This document shows positions 1 to 12,700 of a DNA stretch of 64,000 bases, piece after piece (within the stretch, counting starts at the first letter, position 1; every line of letters starts with the position of its first letter). A program made the translations under genes and the position numbers. The DNA comes from Epiperipatus broadwayi (taxonomy: Eukaryota > Onychophora > Udeonychophora > Euonychophora > Peripatidae): contig JAQFVV010012395.1 of the NCBI GenBank assembly GCA_028023455.1, positions 6,698,001 through 6,762,000 of the forward strand. Reading direction: 5' to 3'. The notes below the pieces were generated by a model, which worked only from the letters and a program-made list of their open reading frames with translations, did not search any database and had not been told where the DNA came from.

Positions 1-1689
1 AACTTAATAATTTCAATGATTTAGTTAATGCATCATTTGGTAGGCATGCATAAGCTAAGTTTGGATTCTCAGCACATATATATTGCTTTTAGTTTTATTT
101 AGCAAGCGTGCATGCTGCAGATTTCTATCAAGTATCATATCTTCGTTATATGTAAAAATATCATATGTTTCAACACTCAGCAATATGTATTTAGTCCTGT
201 AACAAATGATTTTCACAATATACACTAATACCAGAACAGCATACCTCGTTTATAAATACTTAGATTAAAATAAACACAACCATTCACATAATTAATTCTA
301 CTTAAATATGTCTTAATATCTGAAGATAAATATTTAAATTATCAATTAATGGTGGGTATGTGTCAAAATATAATTGTAACACAGGCAAATAAAATCCTTG
401 GAACATACTTTTCCAAATAGATATAAATACTTGGATATTTTCTTACTCTCTACAATGTGAATGTGACATATATATATTGTGATAAACTAGAATCTGCTCA
501 AAGCTTTTGATTAATAAATTTAGTTCAAACAGGTACCTTTATTTTCTCCCATTTTCTTTTTTAAACGAACCATCCTAAATGCTATTCCCATTAAAGTATT
601 TTAAAATCGAATGGCCTTCAGATATTAACATATCTGTTCTGATATTATATTTATACAGTTTCTATTATTTTCAAACAATTTAATTAATTATGAGGATTTG
701 CGAGAGCTAAACTAATGTTTTTAATTAAATATTTTTCTTTTAAATAAACAATTTAACCATGGAATTTAACCCTTACAAATCACTCCCTGCTTTTTTTTCT
801 TAACTTTTAACTCTTAAACTAGCATACTAATATATAAATGTGATTTATGTCCTTAATTATAATGGTGAAATAACAAGATTATAAATCTGTGCTTAAAAGA
901 AAGTTCTTTTAGAGTTTAATACAATATCTGTAAATTAAAATAATTTTCATAAATTTTACTTTGAAAGAAAGTTCATCTATAGAATCAAAATCATATTTCA
1001 TGTACGTTTTCTTTTTTGATTTTATTCTTAGAATTCTGTCTAAGAATTTCTTGTGAAGTTATTGTTATGAGATCCAGCACTTAGTTAATTGAATTTTTTT
1101 TTGAAGTATTCAGTCACGATCAGGTTTCAACAAGTTTTGAATTATTTAGTGTCATAATTGGTTTCACTTAATTGAAGAATACATCATTGATAGTTGAGAA
1201 TGTACATAGTTGGCAAGTAGTTGGATTCATTTAGTTGCATCAAAGATTAGAAGCACCCCAGTCAGCCAGTTCTATACACCTAGGAAAGAGTTCCTAAGCA
1301 TAAACTAATAATGCATGGCAGCTTTTCCCGATGCCAGATTCTTTTAGTTGTACATCAATTTGATTACCATAATGATACAGGAACCAGATGCAATGCAAAA
1401 CCCAAGCAGAAAGAGACCAAGAGAGACCTACTCATTTCAACTGCCTTCTATTTATCAGGGGACCTCAAAATAATCAGAATTGTTAACTGGTAGGCACACC
1501 TGTTGTACTACATACTTCTGCTGCTAGATACCTCTTGTAGGGACCCATTTGAATCAATCTGTCAAATTATATCTCCATGTGAAATTATGGTGGCCATGTA
1601 GCACTTTTTTTTTTTTTTTTTTTACAAAGGGTGTTTCACATATTTATCATTTCTGTAATGGCTAAAAGGTTGGAACAACATGAATTCTG
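1..1689. other. AT-rich non-coding stretch
   Basis: No exon or recognisable element was seen. It may be intron or upstream sequence of the plus-strand gene that ends at 3793. A T-homopolymer sits near 1606-1623. The short open frame at 1311-1493 has no family likeness and no splice context. Confidence 0.4.
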
Positions 1690-2240
1690 TTTTCTTTTAA
1701 GGCAAACAGTAGGAAAAAGTTGTAATACTTGAAACAGCTTACAAACAAGTTGCTCAGAAAAAATCACGAGTTTAGGAGTAATTAACGGCAATGGCAAATT
1801 CATTACACCTCAAAAAAATATGATGAGTGAAGTCCAGTGTCAAAACAATGCTATATTTTTTTAGATGCAAATGACATTGTTCATAATGATCAGGCATTTA
1901 AAACCTACAAATTACTAAACTTTTTTATGATGCAGTAAAATGTAAATCTTTTGTAACAAAGTGAGATGTGCAAGCACTCAAAACATTGAGTGTGAAGCAA
2001 TTTTTAATTAATTTTAGCATAATCCAAATTATCCATCAGACATATTCACTGATCTCACTCCATGCGACTTTTTTTAATTCTCTCAAATGAAAAAATGTCA
2101 TTTTTTTTTTTTTGTAAACTTAGAAATGGTGAAGAAAAAAAAATGATGAAGGTATCACTTTATAAAGTTTTCGGACTACTTTGAAAAGTGAAAACTATAT
2201 TTAGAACACCGCATTGCATCAAATAGACTATACTTTAAAA
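1690..2240 (+). pseudogene. Tc1/mariner-type transposase remnant
   Basis: Scattered frames on the plus strand resemble the C-terminal half of a mariner transposase. Codons at 1986-2006 read LSVKQFL, which in mariners follows the HHDNA(P/R)xH block. Codons at 2051-2071 read DLTPCDF, matching the SPDL(S/A)PCDFF block that carries the last acidic residue of the catalytic triad. A KSRV-like stretch near 1756 and weak C-terminal similarity to about 2240 fit the usual order. Many stops and frameshifts show it is long dead. Terminal inverted repeats were not identified, so the limits are approximate. Confidence 0.55.
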
Positions 2241-2693
2241 GATATTTAATTTGCAATACCTTAAAATAAATACACAATTTTTTATTATAAAAATTTTGAT
2301 TATTTTTGGGTCCGTTCTTTTATACTTTTCTCTTTTCAAAGAATTTTTTTTTTTGTAATTGAAATAGGCTTATTGTAAAACACTTCTATTTTTTTAAATC
2401 AAACTAAAATTTAAAAATATACAACAAAGTCACATCACAAGAGTAATTAATTTTAATAATCCTTTGATTTTAATTAATTTAATATCCCATATTTTTTTTT
2501 GAACATTGCTAATTAAACTTTGTTTAAATAAATTTCATTTTAATTAAGAATTAAATTTATAAAGACTTTTATTTCCTGTTTGAAAATTAAATTAAAACAT
2601 TTATTATTTAACTTAAACAATTTTTTATTTAAACTTAAGAGTACTTTTATAACTAAAAAGTTTTTTTTATTTAACTTACATAAAATTTTCTTT

Positions 2694-3078
2694 ACCTAAT
2701 GCAGGGGTCCCCAAATTTTTTGCACTTAAGAGCACATTCTATAATACCGGCCAGGTGGCTGGTACCATTTATTTTTTCAATGTAAATTTATAGTTGGATA
2801 TTGTTAATAATACACATAATGTACAAACAAATATTTATTTCAAAAATAAAATTTTAACATATAATTAACGTTTATATTTTTAAGCTGTAAAAGTATAGTA
2901 TGCCTTACAATTTGATTACAATATAATACAATAATTTATAAGAAAATTTTAAAAATTAAATTTATTTGTATCAGATAAATAATTTTTTATCGTGTTCAGA
3001 TAGTGGCGGGCACATGTAAAATGGTCTGCGGGTGTCATGGTGCCCGCGGGCATAGGGTTGGGGACCCCTAACCTAATG
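2694..3078. mobile_element. hAT-type MITE, copy 1, with 8-bp target duplication
   Basis: A 369-bp non-autonomous element (2702-3070) bounded by near-perfect terminal inverted repeats, CAGGGGTCCCCAA at the left and TTGGGGACCCCTA at the right. It is flanked by an exact 8-bp duplication ACCTAATG (2694-2701 and 3071-3078), the size made by hAT transposases. It holds no coding potential. GC-rich subterminal blocks (near 2745-2765 and 3004-3055) flank an AT-rich core. A closely similar second copy lies at 63260-63617, so one hAT source family has been active here. Confidence 0.93.
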
Positions 3079-3691
3079 TGGGTGCTGAAATCTATGTTAA
3101 ATTTAAAATATTATCTATTATATTTATTAGGCTATATTATTTTATCAATATACTAGCTAATGTCTATTTCCTCTATAACCACCCACCCACTTCTAAACTT
3201 AAAACAAATATTCCATTTCAATATAATTATAAAATATCTACCATTATCTTTTTGATTTTCTCCACTTTATTTTGATGCTAATTTTTTTTTTTTTTTAGTC
3301 AAAAAATCAGTTTTCGACAAGAGTTCTTCTGCCAAAAATTGATTTAAACTTTTTTTTTTTTAAAAAAAAAAACAATTTTTGTCCAGAGATGTCTATAAAT
3401 TATGACAGTCAAAATGCCAAGAATCAAAATAAAGCACATGAAAACATATTTGTTTTATAACTAAATATTTAAATATGTATATTTTAAATTTATATTGAAT
3501 TCTTAAATTCAAATTGATCATTCCTTTACATGAAAATATAAACTAAGATATATAAAATTTTGTTGGCAGTATATGCAAAAAAAACATTTATTTTAGTGTG
3601 TAAAGCTTAACGTTTATTAAAATAGCTAATTGTTCAAATTAAAAAAACAAATTATAAATTCTTTATCAAAACATTTGATTTTCTATTTTAG
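3079..3691. other. AT-rich stretch before the Rab-like terminal exon
   Basis: Probably intron of the plus-strand gene. It ends in a pyrimidine-rich acceptor at 3680-3691. The open frame at 3078-3275 looks like chance. Confidence 0.4.
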
Positions 3692-3793
3692 ATTCTTGTC
3701 AATGATGAGACAAACAGTACGGCACTCCCAGATGATGCTGAAATTTTAAAGATTAGCAAACATTCGTCTAAAAAGTCAAGATCGTGTTGTTAG
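3692..3793 (+). CDS. Terminal exon of a protein with a Cys-Cys tail, possibly a Rab GTPase
   Basis: The exon follows a TTTTCTATTTTAG acceptor and stays open for 33 codons to TAG. The encoded tail is acidic first (VNDETNSTALPDDAE), then basic (KHSSKKSR), and ends in SCC. A basic linker ending in two cysteines is the usual geranylgeranylation signal of Rab GTPases, and Rab9-type tails are the closest I can think of. The GTPase domain itself is not in the window; upstream exons must lie to the left or be unrecognised. In-frame codons after the stop encode a hydrophobic stretch (see findings). The gene is convergent with SMNDC1. The exon call is fairly safe; the Rab assignment is inference. Confidence 0.55.
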   Translation: MLVNDETNSTALPDDAEILKISKHSSKKSRSCC

Positions 3794-3951
3794 CTTGCAG
3801 CTAGTTTATTCCTGTCATTATTCTTTGGCTATGTGCTTATTCATCCATCCACCATATCGCTGTTGGAAGTATTTCATCCATCTCATTTTAACATTGGTAT
3901 TTAGCTAAGTGTTTAAGCTCCAATGTAAATCAATATTCCATATTTTTTTTT

Positions 3952-3957
3952 AATAAA
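3952..3957 (+). terminator. Poly(A) signal AATAAA of the plus-strand gene
   Basis: AATAAA lies about 160 nt after the TAG stop at 3791-3793, a normal 3' UTR distance. Sequence beyond it returns to featureless AT-rich DNA. Confidence 0.45.
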
Positions 3958-4552
3958 AATTTTATCTTAAAATAAATTTTTAAAAAAAATAATTGTATTT
4001 AATTTGTGTTTATTTTAATTTCATTAATAAAACAAAATTATTTATAGTTAATTATAAATAATCAATGATATATATTTGGTTTACATAATATGCAAAACTC
4101 ATTTATATTTATTTTTTCTCCTGAAACTGGAATGGCTATAGTTATTTGCAAGTGGTTGCTAATTTTACATGCATAATGTGTCTCAGTGAAAAGGTGACTG
4201 CTTCTTTCTCTATGGTGTGCTCAGCATTGTCTAAGAGTCAATGCACGTTACATAGTTTAACTACTCACAAACAAAATTGAAGCTCATAGCATGTCTGAAT
4301 CATAAGTTCTGAATGGGACTGTGTATTTTATACTTCACGGAACATTTTCAATGCTCTCCTCATCATCATGAAATCTTGAAAATGCTCTTGCAACTCATAG
4401 CTTCGTTGCCACACAGTTTCAATCATTTAAAATATTTCAGTAGCAGTTTTACCCAATTTAAAACATTTGTTAATGATAACACATTGTTCTATTATAGGTT
4501 AAGGTATGAAACATATCATAATTCATGTAAATAAATCAATTATTTTATATAG

Positions 4553-4825
4553 CACGATGTTTATAAACTGTAATAGTTAAACAGCATTAAGCTGTTGCAC
4601 ATGCGCTTTGCAGATTTTAACTATAAATGACTGAATACTAACATTTCAAATACATGATAAAATCTTTGGGAAAAGATGGAATGGCCATCTATCTTTTCGA
4701 ACCCAAAGACTTTTGTATAGACAAATCTTAAGTGTCTGAAAGTGAAAGCGTGAAGATATTAAATAATCACTTTAAATTACTTTTACATGCTTGAATGAAT
4801 GACGCTGGTGAAAATTACTAGAATT
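4553..4825 (+). repeat. Dispersed MITE-like repeat, copy A
   Basis: About 270 bp that match 17427-17692 along their length, including GCACATGCGCTTTG, the AATCACTTTAAATTAC block and the GAATGAATGA block near the end. In the middle a hairpin pairs AATCTTTGGGAAAAGATGG (4660-4680) with its imperfect complement ending near 4710. The two ends are weakly inverted (TAAACTGTAATAGTT against TAAATTCTAGTAATTTT), which suggests decayed terminal inverted repeats. No coding capacity. The family is not recognised. Confidence 0.7.
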
Positions 4826-6729
4826 TACGATACATCATTCTTATTTGAAATTAAATGTATGTAAATAATTCATGTCGTAATATATGATGATAAGCTAACA
4901 CCTTCAGGGATGATACTGCAAGCAATTTGGAAAGGACCCAGTCGACACCCTTCCAACTGGTGCATACTGTGTACACAAGAGTAACAACTTTACTTTAGAG
5001 TATACTGATAAAGTTTAAATGCCAGATTTTGTTTAGGCTTTATATAAATCTCTTTTTGATAATTTTTATCATTAGCAGTCACTTGTAAATAAAATTGGCC
5101 ATTCTAATTATGTAAATATATATAAATAAAAATTCAAGGAAAAATTTGTGTGATTGTACAAAACCAATTCACAAATCACCAATGTGTTCGCATATTCATG
5201 CCAGTTCTTTTGACTATTTATTTAACATCTTGCACTACAGTCTTTTAATTTTTGCAACAATTTTTTTTTTCTAAAACAGTTCATAATATTGTCTAATTGT
5301 GTGATATTTTTAAATGTGATAAATTTTTTTAGAGCGATAATTATTGTATTTAAAATAGTTTGATTAAGTAACTCCTTTGGTTTGATCTGTGAAATTTACT
5401 GTTAAGACCTTTATTAACAAGTGTAAATATTATATAAGTGATAGACCAAACTTTAAACAGATAACTTTTTGATCTCAGCAATATTTTCACAATAAAAGTA
5501 ATGAATATTGCAAATCTTGAGTGTCTTTGAAGTAATCTTTATAATATAAATAGGGTTTGCCTCTTCCAAGAAAACTATGCTAAGTTCATCAGAAACTAAT
5601 TCTTTAAGAAGCATGTTAATGCACTGTCCAATGATGATATATCATTAAAATATTCAGTATCATCCTATCGGGAAGAAATATCTCCTGACATTGTATTTTT
5701 AAATTAGTACAAAAGTTTTCTAATATTTTTATGCAATAAGGTAGAGATTCCTTAAATAATTAACTCTGTATAAAGCCTTGAGTTAGGAAAAAAAAAAAAA
5801 AAATCAAGATAAAGAAAAGTTTTATTAATAAAAAATTCTTATATTTATAGTCTAAAGCAATAATAAGCTTAGATTACAATCTACATTTGAATTACAAATG
5901 CAAATTAGTTCACCTAATACAGATTTGCTTATTTTATTTAATTTCATTATTAGATTCATAAATATATAACAGAATATATGTTTATGGTAGATAAAATATC
6001 AAATAAAAAATCAAACAAAACTATAAAATCAAATTATTTATTACTATATAGAAATGTAGGAAAGTGTACGAGAATATATATATGTGCATATTAAATTTGT
6101 TTCTTGGCAACATATGCTCTTTCAAAAGATTTCCATAAATTGCATTATTTATTTAAATTAATTTTTGGATAATAATTTAGTTTAGTGGCAATTATAGATA
6201 GAGTCTTATTAAAATAAAATACGTTATTCAAATCAGCCACATCACCATAACATCAATTCACATATAACAAGATATCTTATATAACTTGATTAGTAAAAAT
6301 TTACATTACTATTTTTTTAAAACAAACCTAAATATTAAAAAGAAATATCCCATTCCATACAGAGTATGTATATTTTCAAAATTTTAAAAACTATAATTTA
6401 ACATAATTTATTCTTTTCATTCAAAATATTTTTAATGAGCTTTCAACTTCCTTCAATTAGTCAAGGCAGAAATATAATGTTTTCTATTTTTTTTACAATT
6501 ATTCTAATATTTTGCAAACAATTTTAAACTTTTAACAACGCTTTTTTTCAATTTCATCTTTATATATATATATATAAGTTCTAAAGGGTAATGAAATTAT
6601 TTACAATTTACACATACAATATCTTGTTAGTGATTGATAGTCACTTAAAATAACAAAGAGAAATTATATCAAACCAGTCCTGGAAACAGACTAATTTTAT
6701 ATTAATGAGAATGATTTATTATAAAAGAT
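4826..6729. other. AT-rich intergenic DNA, nothing recognised
   Basis: Only homopolymer runs and simple AT-rich sequence, with no exon-like frame or repeat end recognised. Confidence 0.4.
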
Positions 6730-6850
6730 TACAAATGTCACATGATCACCATCTCTTATGCTAGCACATAACCGTTATTAAACAGGCAAAACTCTCCATT
6801 CTGGTTGGCACTACTATATGGAGAGTTTTGCCTGTTTGACTACAAATGTC
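6730..6850. repeat. Foldback insert a: 20-bp arms, 10-bp direct repeats
   Basis: A perfect 20-bp inverted repeat (6780-6799 and 6818-6837) with an 18-nt loop. The direct repeat TACAAATGTC lies at 6730-6739 and 6841-6850. The layout is direct repeat, 40-bp head, arm, loop, arm, 3 nt, direct repeat. The head segment 6738-6762 matches 19 of 25 positions of the head of foldback b (27577-27601) without gaps, although their arms are unrelated. Confidence 0.75.
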
Positions 6851-9416
6851 TTTCATATTAAATGCTATTTTATGTTATGCTTATTAATTTAATTAACAGC
6901 AATCTATTTTGATGGGGATCAAAATCTCTTTCAATGTGAAGCAGTGTTTTGTATTAAGTGATTTCATGTAATTTTTGATTTACACTTTCTTTTGTGTATT
7001 CATTAAAAATATTGCTTGAAAAATTTATCTAATAGTAAAGGTGTCTGCGTGTGTGATTTTAATTATTGGAAACTTCAGCATGATTTAATCTATATTAATG
7101 TAACAGGTTTGATCTCTTAGAGGAGAGGAATTGGAATATTAAATTTTATTTTTCATAAACATTCTCTTCTTTTATATGTAAGAGAAATTTGGAAAATAAC
7201 TTGTTAGTTAACTCACAAACTGTATACATTTATCACCATGCTTTTTTAAACTCTGGTTACAGTGGCCAAAAGTAAATATTAAATAAATTATGCAAATATT
7301 TATTGAACTGGAAATTAAACACCGAAAATGCTAATGAATTGGCCATATTCTTCGAAGAACAAAAACATATTGCAAGAAAGCATTAGACTGGGCATTATAG
7401 GGTTGTCTATATATAGGCACAGATTTAGCATAATTTGGAGAGTTACGATATAAAATTTGCTGCATACTGATTTTGGTTTTTGAATTGTCAACAAAAGAAT
7501 TAAACTTAATCTCGATCTCAATTCAAAAAGATCAAGACTGCGCAGTCTAATAAATCATTTCCAAAGAGCAATTAATTCAGGAGAATTTACAATAAGCCAG
7601 AATTTTTGTTAAAGAGAAATACAAGTATATTTTGTACTAAGATTAATGAAAGAGCATTATTTTTATTAAAAAAAAAACATGTGACTGATATATTTATTTA
7701 AAAAAAAAACAAAGTAACACATGATCTTCCAACTTACTCATGCTTACATGAATAGTCTTTTTAAAACTTTCTGATGATAAATTATTCAGATTCTGCAACA
7801 ATGTATATAAATTCTCTGTCCAGACAAAATTATGTGATTAGGCCAAGAGTTCTACATCAAGCAAATGCATTAGACAAATATAATAATAAAAATGACTTTA
7901 AAAATATTATAATGATAGCTACATAAAAAAGAAAAGAATTAAGTCTCATATTACAAACAATAAAAATTCTAACAAAAAATCTATTGCTTGATTAAAAAAA
8001 AGACTTGAAAAACAGTCCTGAGTTTAAGAATTTAAAAAATAATGTCTCTCTGATTCAATAAATTTAACTTTACTATTTTCAGACTTAAAAAAAGCATTCG
8101 TCAATTATCTTCCTATATATAATTTAATTTAAAAATCTAAAACTGATTAAAAAAATCAGAAGAATTAAGGGCCATTTGTGTGCAATAAAATAAGTTATAG
8201 TAAATAAAAAAGTCAAAGAACAAAAATTAAAAGAAAGAATGAGGCACGAATGTAACGTCCCTCACATTTCCCCTTCAAAACATAGTTTGAAAAAGTAATG
8301 AAAGACTTAGCAGAAGCAAAAATATATGCTGAAAAGGTAATTGTCAAAATTTATAGTATAACTCAATTGGCAGATAACACAGTGAGTTTGAAATTTATAC
8401 TGAGGAAAATTAAAAAAAAAAGGATAAGCCTACCAAAAGCTTCTTTATAAAAACAAACTGTGGCAAGAAATTCAATAAAAAAAAAAAGAAGCAAAAGTAA
8501 TGAAATCTTCAAAACTCGAAGAAACTGAAATGGATATATGGTTGGAAGGGAAAAAAAGATTCAAATAAAGCTTTTCTGCTATAAAAAAAGTATTTAATAA
8601 AAAAAAAAAAAAATTTTAACTTTCTTTATCCAAATTTACTTTGATTAAAAAAACCATCAAAAAATATCATACAATGCGGACACATATACTTTTGAGAAAG
8701 ACACTGAGGAATGCAGCTTTGATATAGATCAATAAAAAGCTTAAGGACAAATAAAATGAAGTATGAGATTAATCAAAAAGTATTGTGAAAAAACTAAAAG
8801 AAACGATAAGATACATCATTAGATATGGAAAATAGACGTAGAATAATTTGTGAAAGCATTATGGATGGAAATATTGGAAAGATTTACTAATAAAAAAAAT
8901 CTTGGATGATGTTAACAATTGATTAAAATTCTGTTTCTGGATAAGATTTCACTATAGTTTGACTATTTTATCCAGAAGAACTTGGGTAGAGTAGATAGAA
9001 GAAATGCATAGACTTGATAACTGTGGTGATCAAATTTAACATCAACTAAAATTTCTTATTGGAAATAAGGAAATCTACAACTAGCAAAATAATGATTTGA
9101 TATTTATTTTGAAATCATGATATTTACCTCCTATTACCATACACAAACAAAAAAAATATGTCTCAGAAATTGTATGTCTGTCTATTTTTTAAAGGTTTTT
9201 TATTTACTGAGAAATCTCAAAGAAACTTATTTATTTAGATTACTTCTATAATAATAGTTGTTTACATTAAATCTAAAAACTACTTTGCCTTTAATCTTCT
9301 TTTTGCTGTCTTTGTTTCAATTTTCTATAAACCAAACTATGGTGTACAAGGATGTTTGTAATTACATTTGGAGATTTGAAACAAATTTTTTTGTTATTTT
9401 TTTTTTATATAAAAAA
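6851..9416. other. AT-rich DNA between convergent genes
   Basis: No gene recognised. Around 8220-9060 the plus strand has a lysine-rich, many-times-stopped frame that might be an old transposon, but no motif could be assigned. Confidence 0.35.
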
Positions 9417-9422
9417 TTTATT
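9417..9422 (-). terminator. Candidate poly(A) signal of SMNDC1
   Basis: AATAAA on the minus strand, about 165 nt after the TGA stop (9585-9587). Other AATAAA copies occur further downstream in this AT-rich tract, so the choice is tentative. Confidence 0.4.
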
Positions 9423-9584
9423 TAATATTAACTATTTACAAGAATTATGACAAACACCTGTGATGGTGCTAAGAAGCCTGGAAAGGCTGACAAGACATCT
9501 GGGCAGTTCTTTAGATTGACCACAGTTAAAAAAACTTCCAATCTTTATGTGAGCTAGCTGTCTTACAATATAAAAGTTAAAAGT

Positions 9585-9740
9585 TCACATTGCATGTTTT
9601 TTCCATTTCTCCTGTTGTTGATATTCTGTCATTGGTTTACCTCCAATCCCACATGTGCCTACTCCCACTCGGCCATTGATGTTATCAGGAGAAGCAAAAA
9701 TGCTTTTTTTAACTTGCCCTTTCTTGGATTTTGAAAATGC
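9585..9740 (-). CDS. SMNDC1: SMNDC1 last coding exon
   Basis: On the minus strand the exon opens after a T-rich acceptor ending TTTAG and encodes 51 residues from AFSKSKKGQVKKSIFASPDN to ...WKKHAM, then TGA. GQVKKSIFASP and VGVGTCGIGGKPMTEYQ are the conserved C-terminal block of SMNDC1. It joins the 13578-13704 exon in phase 0. The final residues differ from vertebrate SMNDC1, which is normal for this variable tail. Confidence 0.93.
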   Translation of the reverse strand, partial: AFSKSKKGQVKKSIFASPDNINGRVGVGTCGIGGKPMTEYQQQEKWKKHAM

Positions 9741-12700
9741 CTAAAAAAAAAAAAAGACATTTAAAAAGTTTGGAAAATTATGTAAAAAAAAAAATCATAT
9801 TTACACTACAAATGAGATATATTGCTTAAAAATAATCTCAATAATTTAGCAATAATAAGTAAGAAATAAAACATTAACTATAATTATGAGATGAGGTGTG
9901 GCTTCTCCTTTTTTGGAGTCAGGAATCTCTCAGCTACCATGCCCAGGGAAACCTGCTAGCGACCTTACCTTCCTTTTCCATTTCCTACCCTAAGTTTTCC
10001 CCATATTCTTCTCTATCCTGGTCCATCCCATTTCCACAAGATAATTTTTGTCAACTCTCATCTAAATCTCCCTTAGCTTTTCCCAAACCCAGCATAAAAA
10101 CCAAGAACACACCTATATAATCACTTTGTTTATATTTATTTTCCCACAACTTCATTATTTGTGTCCTTTCTACTTTCAAGCATTTATATTCAATTAACAG
10201 ATGCCTAATATTTCCCATGCCTTCTTTATACAATTTGCAGATTAAATCACCCACATTTTTCCATTTATGTGTATATTCCCTTGTTGCTAAAGATCCTGTT
10301 CGAGCCTTAAACAGCAAACTACTTTCCTTACTATTATCATGAATTAACTTGCACCCAATATTCTGTTTATTTCTATATATATTTAAACTCTTTTTACTCC
10401 CCATACTAGTTCTCCATCTCTCCAACTCTTTATTCTTTATTAATACATCTATTCTTCTAACTCATTCCTTGCAACTATTACATTTAACAATTTTCCAACA
10501 CAATCATCCCATCTTTTGTTCAAAAACCCCTAAAAAAAAAAAAGCCCCAATATACACCCCAACAAAAACCTATCACAAGGGGGGGTTTGGGACATGATTA
10601 CAAACTTCACACACACAACAACATACCCCTTCAATATTTACAATAACCAAACAAAACAAAAATTTACAACCCCCACAAAACAAAATACATTTCAAACACA
10701 CATACAAAAAACCTCAAAAACACACCAAAACACAAACAATAACATCACTAACAACAATTCAAAACAAAAAAAAAAAAAAAAAACAACAAAAAAAAAACCA
10801 ACACAAAAAAGAAAAAAAAAAAAAAAAAAAACAAAAAAACAAAAAACCAGAAAAAAACTAAAAAAAAAAAAAAAAAAACCCCCTTGTATAAGTATACTGA
10901 TATAAATTCTTTATCCAAATCTTCTGCATACATAAAACCTTTCTCACCCATTTTGTTGCCTGCCCTTTATTCATAACTCAGTTAAATACTATTTTGGCTA
11001 CTCTTTTATTATCCATAAACTGCAATCTACCAAACATTTTCATTTTGCATCTCTCATATAAAAACTTAATCATCCCATTTCTCCTTGAATTGCCTCCTTT
11101 CCCATCCACAAATTTACATTTAATGCATGTCTTCCTACTTCACTTTGTACTTTTTCTAAGTAATCTAACACCCCTTTACTTACACATAGTACATTGTTAC
11201 CATATGTTAATCCTGCTACTGCAATCCCCTTCCCACACAATTCTAACTACATCATATTTATTATATGAAAACACTGTTAATTTTTTTATCAATTACAATT
11301 AAATTTTATACTAGCGACCTCTATTTTGAACTAAGTGTGAATAAGAAAGGCTGGTGTTACTACTGGAAAATGCATAAAAATAGTAATTTGAAAAAGATTA
11401 TAACAATTACTTATATATTTCCTAATAACTAGTTAATTAAAGTCAGTTTAAAATTAGAGTTAATTTTTATTTAACAATCATTTATATTATTTTTTCCCTA
11501 AATGATAATGAATATCACTATTATTTAAACAATACAATGATAGGTACCATATTTGGAAGAATTTATTTTTCCTGCAGTGTTTTGATTGTTCTTGCAGTCT
11601 TCTTCAGAATTACTGCAATAACAAATACATTATATAAATACAGTAAAACATGGAGATATGTATATTGGGAATTTCAAGGAGGAGTGGAAAGAAAATACCA
11701 TGATTGAGAAAATAAATATATAATACTAATATTATTGAAAAAATTAAGTGGCTGATATATAGCAAGATTGAACATGTTCCTAGAAAAGGCCAATAAATAG
11801 GCAACTGAAGTCTTTAAAGTGAATCATATGTGAGACAAATAGATGAAATAAGGAAGTTTTCTAAAGTAGTATGAAGAAATGAAACTATGGACCAAAGATA
11901 TAGGATTAAATTCAGAAAGATCATTTCAGAATGTATTAATAATGGCAGAAGATGATTAATTGAACACATCTACAGAAATATCATGATTACTTATAAAAAT
12001 GTCATCTAAAATAAACATTTACTTTAATTAAAATAACTAAGTGTATAATTTTAATTATATTAAATATTGTAATATATTATTGGTTGTTATATGTTAGTGA
12101 TAGTTGAACATGAAAAAAAGAGTTTAAAATATAGTGAAGATCTTTATATAATAATTAAATTGGCAATTTATATCTATAACATTAAACAAATTACTACTAA
12201 TGTAATTTAATGTTAGGGAAGTTATGCTAACTCTATTGCCTAGATCAAGAGTGACAACATATACATTTGTATAAGTAGATGGCAGGTTCAAAATCTTATC
12301 TTGGATAAGAGAACTGGTATAAGATTTACTTAATGTGTACATTATTGATCTTGTAATGAAATAAAAACAATCATTAAAAAACAATAATGAAATTGCATTA
12401 ATCTAATATTTTCTTACTAGCTACTTTAAATAAGTGGGAATACGACAGAAATCAGGTCCAATCATAGGAAACTAGATAAATTATTTAATTCATAACACCG
12501 ATTCCTCCTAATTATTTTCTTAATAAATTTTGAATATAGATGACAATGCTTAGGATTTTAATAAACTATTCAAATACATCTTTTAAAAAGTATAAGGAAA
12601 AAAAAAACAATTGTAATCATCACTTAATAAATTACATAGTAATTAAAAATCATTCTAAGCTATTAAAAAAAAAAGTACATTAAACGATTATTTGATTTGG

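Noticed and set aside
10594-10905. 103-codon Lys/Thr/Asn-rich open frame
   Set aside because: Direct product of the A/C-only low-complexity tract.
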